A DNA stretch of 64,000 nucleotides. It comes from Sulfurimonas crateris (GTDB lineage: Bacteria > Campylobacterota > Campylobacteria > Campylobacterales > Sulfurimonadaceae). The DNA is taken from NCBI RefSeq assembly GCF_005217605.1, contig NZ_SZPX01000004.1:1-64000 (forward strand). The letters are read 5' to 3'. Below the pieces are notes generated by a model that saw only the letters and a list, made by a program, of their open reading frames with translations, ran no database searches and was not told where the DNA came from. Positions 60,254 through 64,000 of the stretch are shown here, piece after piece. How positions within the stretch are numbered: the stretch's first letter is position 1; each line of letters begins with the position of its first letter. Position numbers and translations under genes: made by a program.

Positions 60254-61204
60254 ATGTCCGTTTTAGAAAATGTCGACGCTGCTACAAATCTGGCAAAAAA
60301 CAATGAACTGCAACTCTTGGTATTTAGGATCAGCGACAAAAGTGAAGCTGCTTACTATGCTATAAATGTTTTTAAAACTCGCGAAGTTGTAGAATCAAAA
60401 AATCACTTTATCACGCAGATTCCCTCATCCCACAGGATGTTGGAGGGCACTATCGTTCTGCGCGGAATGCAGATCCCCATACTAAACCTCCCTCTTTGGC
60501 TTGGAACAACACTAAGTAAAGATGAAGTAAGCAGATCAAATATACTTGTCTGCGACTTTAACGGCGTAGTGATCGGGCTTAGAATTATGTCTGCATATAG
60601 AGTGTTAAAGAAGAACTGGAACGAAATGCACGCTCCTGAGAGTTATAGAATGGGAGAGAACAACGTAGTTATCAACGATACAAGGCTTGAAGACGGTAGC
60701 CTCTGTCTTGTTTTGGACTATGAGAAACTCTTAGCAGACGTTATCCCTCAAGCTATGGTAAATGTGCTTGAATCACCTGCAAATCTAAAAGATCTGCAGA
60801 TACCGAGCAAACTTAAAAACGGTACCGTTTTGGTGGCAGAGGACTCTAAAACGGCTCAAAAACATCTAAAGCAGATCTTTAACAATGCAAATCTCTCTAT
60901 GAAGCTCTTTGAAAACGGAAAGCTTCTTGTTGATTATATAAACTCACTCGGGGACGACGCCTCAAAAATACCGGCGGTCATCACCGATATCGAGATGCCT
61001 GAAATGTCAGGATTTACGGTTGTAAAACTGCTTAAGAGCTCATCTAAAACAAAAAATATACCTGTTATCGTAAACAGCTCCATGACGGGTTCGAACAATA
61101 AAAGAGAGGCTGAAGTACTAGGAGCGGACGGCTTTATAGATAAGACAAAGAGTCAAAATATCATACCGCTTATAGTGGAAGTGATGAATATAAAAAATAG
61201 CTAG
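60254..61204 (+). CDS. cheV: Chemotaxis coupling protein CheV
   Basis: 316 residues: a CheW-like domain (about 15-165, QLLVFRISDKSEAAYYAINVFKTREVVE, in part) and a receiver domain (about 190-316) with phospho-Asp in AVITDIEMPEMSGF, Thr/Ser in VIVNSSMTG and Lys in GFIDKTKSQN. It couples receptors to CheA and can be phosphorylated for adaptation. Several CheV proteins are usual in this phylum. Monocistronic, with a terminator after it. Confidence 0.95.
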   Translation: MSVLENVDAATNLAKNNELQLLVFRISDKSEAAYYAINVFKTREVVESKNHFITQIPSSHRMLEGTIVLRGMQIPILNLPLWLGTTLSKDEVSRSNILVCDFNGVVIGLRIMSAYRVLKKNWNEMHAPESYRMGENNVVINDTRLEDGSLCLVLDYEKLLADVIPQAMVNVLESPANLKDLQIPSKLKNGTVLVAEDSKTAQKHLKQIFNNANLSMKLFENGKLLVDYINSLGDDASKIPAVITDIEMPEMSGFTVVKLLKSSSKTKNIPVIVNSSMTGSNNKREAEVLGADGFIDKTKSQNIIPLIVEVMNIKNS

Positions 61205-61222
61205 TTTTGATCTTTTTAAAAG

Positions 61223-61247
61223 TTCATACTCCGATCTGGAGTATGAA
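61223..61247. terminator. Bidirectional terminator between cheV and oadB
   Basis: TTCATACTCC (61223-61232) and GGAGTATGAA (61238-61247) form a perfect 10-bp stem with a GATCT loop, preceded by TCTTTTTAAA. It separates convergent genes. Confidence 0.75.
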
Positions 61248-61252
61248 ATAGA

Positions 61253-62581
61253 TTAACTAAATAGCGAGATAAGAATACCCGCAGCAACCGCTGAACCGAT
61301 AACACCTGCAACATTTGGACCCATTGCATGCATTAGAAGCATATTTGAGCGGTCATACTCCATACCTACTTTGTTAGATACACGAGCCGCCATAGGAACC
61401 GCGGAAACACCTGCTGAACCGATAAGCGGATTTACCTTGTTTCCAGGGAAGAGGTTCATGATCTTAGCCATAATAACACCTGCAGCAGTTCCTGCTGAGA
61501 ATGCTACAACACCAAGAGCTAGAATCGCCAAAGTATCTGCAACCAAGAACTGATCAGCCGCCAGTTTTGAACCGACCGCTAATCCTAAGAATATAGTAAC
61601 TATATTAATAAGCGCATTTTGCATAGTATCTGATAGTCTATCAACAACACCGCTCTCTTTTAAGAAGTTACCAAACATAAATGCACCGATAAGAGGCGTA
61701 GCATCAGGCAGAACCAAGATAGCAAGCACTAAAACCATAATCGGGAAAACCAACTTCTCCAAACGAGAGACATGACGAAGAGTACTCATCTTAATTCTTC
61801 TCTCTGCATCATTTGTAAGTGCTTTCATAATTGGAGGCTGGATTATAGGAACCATCGCCATATATGAGTATGAAGCAACCGCAATAGCGCCCAGTAGTTC
61901 CGGCGCGAGCTTTGATGCAATGAAAATAGAGGTTGGACCGTCAGCTCCACCGATAATTGAGATCGCAGAAGCTTGCTGCAACGTAAAATCGAAGATAGGC
62001 GTATACTGTGCAAGAGCAACAGCTCCAACCAGTGTCCCGAATATCCCGAACTGTGCAGCTCCGCCTAGAAGTGCAGTCTTAGGATTAGAGAGAAGAGGAC
62101 CGAAGTCGGTCATCGCTCCAACACCCATAAATATCAGGATAGGGAAAAACTGATTTGCCAAGCCCATCTCATACATAATCCCCAAGAAACCGTCAGGTCC
62201 TGCGATTCCTGCAACTGGAATGTTTGCCAAAAGACCGCCGAAACCTATAGGCAGAAGAAGCAGAGGCTCAAAGCCCTTTGCAATTGCCAGATAAAAAAGC
62301 ACAAATGCAATAAGTATCATGATGATTCTACCCCAAGACTTGTGGAAGTCACTCATCTTCTCGCCGTGAGAACTTAGCTCATCCGGATTTGGGCTGACAA
62401 AAGCTTTTATACCCGTAGAGTTTACAAAACCCCCTACCATCTCACCGAATGATTGAGTTTGATATGTCTCCTCTTTATGAGTAGAAGCTCCGGATGCAGC
62501 ATCTGCCCCAGCGCTTGCATACATCGTTGTAGCGCCTATGAGCATTACAAAGGTAAATAGTTTTATTATGATAAATCTCAT
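61253..62581 (-). CDS. oadB: Na+-translocating decarboxylase beta subunit
   Basis: 442 residues. The core from about 85 ([26 protein letters not shown]) through [20 protein letters not shown] and the C-terminal [13 protein letters not shown] is OadB/GcdB. It couples decarboxylation of oxaloacetate on biotin to sodium export across ten or so helices. The first ~80 residues are extra: a signal-peptide-like start ([18 protein letters not shown]) and a polar Ser/His/Glu-rich segment, absent from typical OadB. It is five bases after oadA. Confidence 0.92.
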   Translation of the reverse strand: MRFIIIKLFTFVMLIGATTMYASAGADAASGASTHKEETYQTQSFGEMVGGFVNSTGIKAFVSPNPDELSSHGEKMSDFHKSWGRIIMILIAFVLFYLAIAKGFEPLLLLPIGFGGLLANIPVAGIAGPDGFLGIMYEMGLANQFFPILIFMGVGAMTDFGPLLSNPKTALLGGAAQFGIFGTLVGAVALAQYTPIFDFTLQQASAISIIGGADGPTSIFIASKLAPELLGAIAVASYSYMAMVPIIQPPIMKALTNDAERRIKMSTLRHVSRLEKLVFPIMVLVLAILVLPDATPLIGAFMFGNFLKESGVVDRLSDTMQNALINIVTIFLGLAVGSKLAADQFLVADTLAILALGVVAFSAGTAAGVIMAKIMNLFPGNKVNPLIGSAGVSAVPMAARVSNKVGMEYDRSNMLLMHAMGPNVAGVIGSAVAAGILISLFS

Positions 62582-62586
62582 ACTTA

Positions 62587-64000
62587 TTATCCTAGCACTG
62601 CTACGACTTGACCTTCGACTACTTTATCATTAGTAGCAACATTGATAGATTTAATAACACCGCCTTTTGGTGCTACGATATCAATCTCCATCTTCATTGA
62701 CTCTAGGATCATAATCACATCACCCTCGTTTACGCTTTGACCCGGATTAGCGACTATCTTCCAAACATTGCCCGGAAGAAGTGCTTTTATATCTAAAGAG
62801 TTTCCTGATGATTGAGCAGCTTTTGGAGCCGACGTCTCAGTCGCTTCTCCGTTTACCTCTGTGACTTGAATATTAACGTCACCCTCTGCTACTTGAACAC
62901 TAAATTTTTGACCGTCAACTACGACAGTATAGCTTCCATTACCCATTTTTGAACTTCCTTCTTCTTTTTTCATTGTTGATATTTTTCTAACATTTAACTC
63001 TCCCTCTCCCTTAAGAAAAGCGATACCTTTATCGTGACAAGCTGCAGCTATGAAGATATTCTCTTCAGTTATCTCGATATTTTCCTCTTTTAGTCTGTTT
63101 ATCCAGTTAGCCAGAGATTTGCTCTCATCTGCATTTGCAAGATCCAGAGCTTTTTCAGTTGTCGGCGGCAATCCAAGTTTTTCAGATGCAATTCTTACAA
63201 CTTCAGGATCCGGTGCAACAGGAGTTTTACCGAAATATCCAAGAACCATCTTTCCATAACCAGGAGCAATCGCGTTCCATGGTCCTTGCATAACGTTGTT
63301 AAGTGCTTGCTGGAAGTAGAATTGAGAGACAGGAGTAACAGATGTACCGTAACCGCCCTTCTCTACAACCTCTGTCATAGCCGCAATAACCTCTGGAAAT
63401 CTATCCAAAATATCATTATCGCGCATCATCTGAGTATTTGCAGTAAGCGCGCCTCCAGGCATTGGAGAGAATGGAATAATAGGAGAGACCATCGTCGCTT
63501 CAGGAGGCATAAAATAGTCTGAGAGACAATTTTGAAGCTCTTTTTCGTATGTTAATATCTTGTTTATCTCTAATCCGCCAAGGTCATAGTCCATACCTTT
63601 TGTAGCGTGAAGCATTGTTAAGATATCAGGCTGGCTTGTTCCGCCGCTTACAGGAGAAGCTGCCATATCAATACCGTCTACACCTGCTTCTAATGCTGCC
63701 ATATACGCAGCAACAGAGACACCTGCCGTCTCATGAGTGTGAAGTCTTAAGTGTGTTCCCTCAGGAATAAGACGTCTAGCCATCTGGATAGTCTCAAACA
63801 CTTTTTGAGGATTTGAAGTTCCTGAAGCATCTTTAAAGCAGATGCTGTTATAAGGTATACCACTGTCTAATATCTCACGAAGTGTTCTTTCGTAAAACTC
63901 AACAGTATGAGCACCGTAGCACCCCGGAGGAAGATCCATCATTGTCACAACGATCTCATGTTTTAGCCCGTGATGTACGATTCTCTCACCTGAATATTTT
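62587..64000 (-). CDS. oadA: Oxaloacetate/pyruvate carboxyltransferase subunit with biotinyl domain (5' end outside window)
   Basis: The reading frame is open to the window edge, giving about 470 residues of the C-terminal part; true start lies beyond 64000. The carboxyltransferase barrel has [43 protein letters not shown], in part, with metal-ligand His pair in RLHTHE. A linker rich in Ala/Ser/Thr leads to the biotinyl domain with [12 protein letters not shown], whose Lys is biotinylated. It is oxaloacetate decarboxylase alpha or a pyruvate carboxylase B subunit; adjacent oadB favours the former. Confidence 0.93.
   Translation of the reverse strand, partial: KYSGERIVHHGLKHEIVVTMMDLPPGCYGAHTVEFYERTLREILDSGIPYNSICFKDASGTSNPQKVFETIQMARRLIPEGTHLRLHTHETAGVSVAAYMAALEAGVDGIDMAASPVSGGTSQPDILTMLHATKGMDYDLGGLEINKILTYEKELQNCLSDYFMPPEATMVSPIIPFSPMPGGALTANTQMMRDNDILDRFPEVIAAMTEVVEKGGYGTSVTPVSQFYFQQALNNVMQGPWNAIAPGYGKMVLGYFGKTPVAPDPEVVRIASEKLGLPPTTEKALDLANADESKSLANWINRLKEENIEITEENIFIAAACHDKGIAFLKGEGELNVRKISTMKKEEGSSKMGNGSYTVVVDGQKFSVQVAEGDVNIQVTEVNGEATETSAPKAAQSSGNSLDIKALLPGNVWKIVANPGQSVNEGDVIMILESMKMEIDIVAPKGGVIKSINVATNDKVVEGQVVAVLG

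Overview
The window is a compact, low-GC, almost fully coding chromosomal segment with overlapping genes and no rRNA, tRNA or CRISPR array that I could find. Gene content and protein style point to a Campylobacterota (Epsilonproteobacteria) chemolithotroph, most likely Sulfurimonas or a close relative. Signs of this are histidine kinases with an HQWRQPL H-box, CheV, a periplasmic alpha-type carbonic anhydrase, a siroheme nitrite/sulfite reductase, NrdD/NrdG, OadA/OadB, AmrS, and T-rich promoters with an extended -10 and little -35. The genus is inferred from protein style; no search was run.

Layout: 1-2210 is an AT-rich accessory patch with the N-terminal end of an IS110-family transposase, two unfamiliar membrane proteins, a palindromic repeat and a ParE-type toxin-antitoxin pair. 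2224-6345 holds cysS, a type II NADH dehydrogenase-like flavoprotein, an RlmI-like methyltransferase and a DJ-1/PfpI protein. 6392-11747 is a six-gene, tightly coupled operon (UbiA-type phosphoribosyltransferase, GtrA, DprE1-like oxidase, DprE2-like reductase, GT39 glycosyltransferase, HAD phosphatase). It looks like a complete route to polyprenyl-phosphate D-arabinofuranose plus its use on the periplasmic side. 11837-17439 is pyrD, an M16 peptidase, dapA, a FabL-like reductase, hemD with an unusual N-terminal extension, and a small Spy-like periplasmic protein.

17475-25204 is a minus-strand block with a stress and quality-control flavour: two Hsp20 genes, a Crp/Fnr regulator, stomatin and NfeD, AmrS, Pcm, alanine dehydrogenase, a J-domain protein and a glycerophosphodiesterase. 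25205-36618 contains a DUF350 gene between two palindromic repeats, an MFS transporter, an acyltransferase that keeps only the tail of an acyl-adenylating enzyme, pgsA, rseP, yggS, carbonic anhydrase, a YhiN flavoprotein and a ThiE/TenI protein. It ends with nrdD, a separate 50-codon gene carrying the NrdD glycyl-radical loop, and nrdG. 36627-50926 has an M1 peptidase-ChaN-PDZ fusion, the siroheme reductase, a two-component system, polA, an HDOD protein, a TauE/SafE plus NosL-like pair, an HD protein, a Xer-type recombinase, and a BamB-like/YfgM-like pair.

51073-64000 has gatC and pilT, then a DUF4143 ATPase gene that looks inserted: it lies between 14-bp direct repeats and has a large inverted repeat at its promoter. 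After it comes a five-gene overlapping operon (MidA-like methyltransferase, TolC-family protein, argD, a small molybdopterin oxidoreductase, a HlyD-like adaptor), then cheV, oadB and the start-truncated oadA, which runs off the window edge.

The observations I rate highest are the split NrdD with its own glycyl-radical polypeptide, the arabinofuranose-lipid operon, the M1-ChaN-PDZ fusion, the ligase-less ACP-acyltransferase, and the ATPase cargo between direct repeats. No intergenic gap exceeds 300 bases; the largest are 197-448, 25205-25395, 33511-33687 and 54055-54278, each described below.
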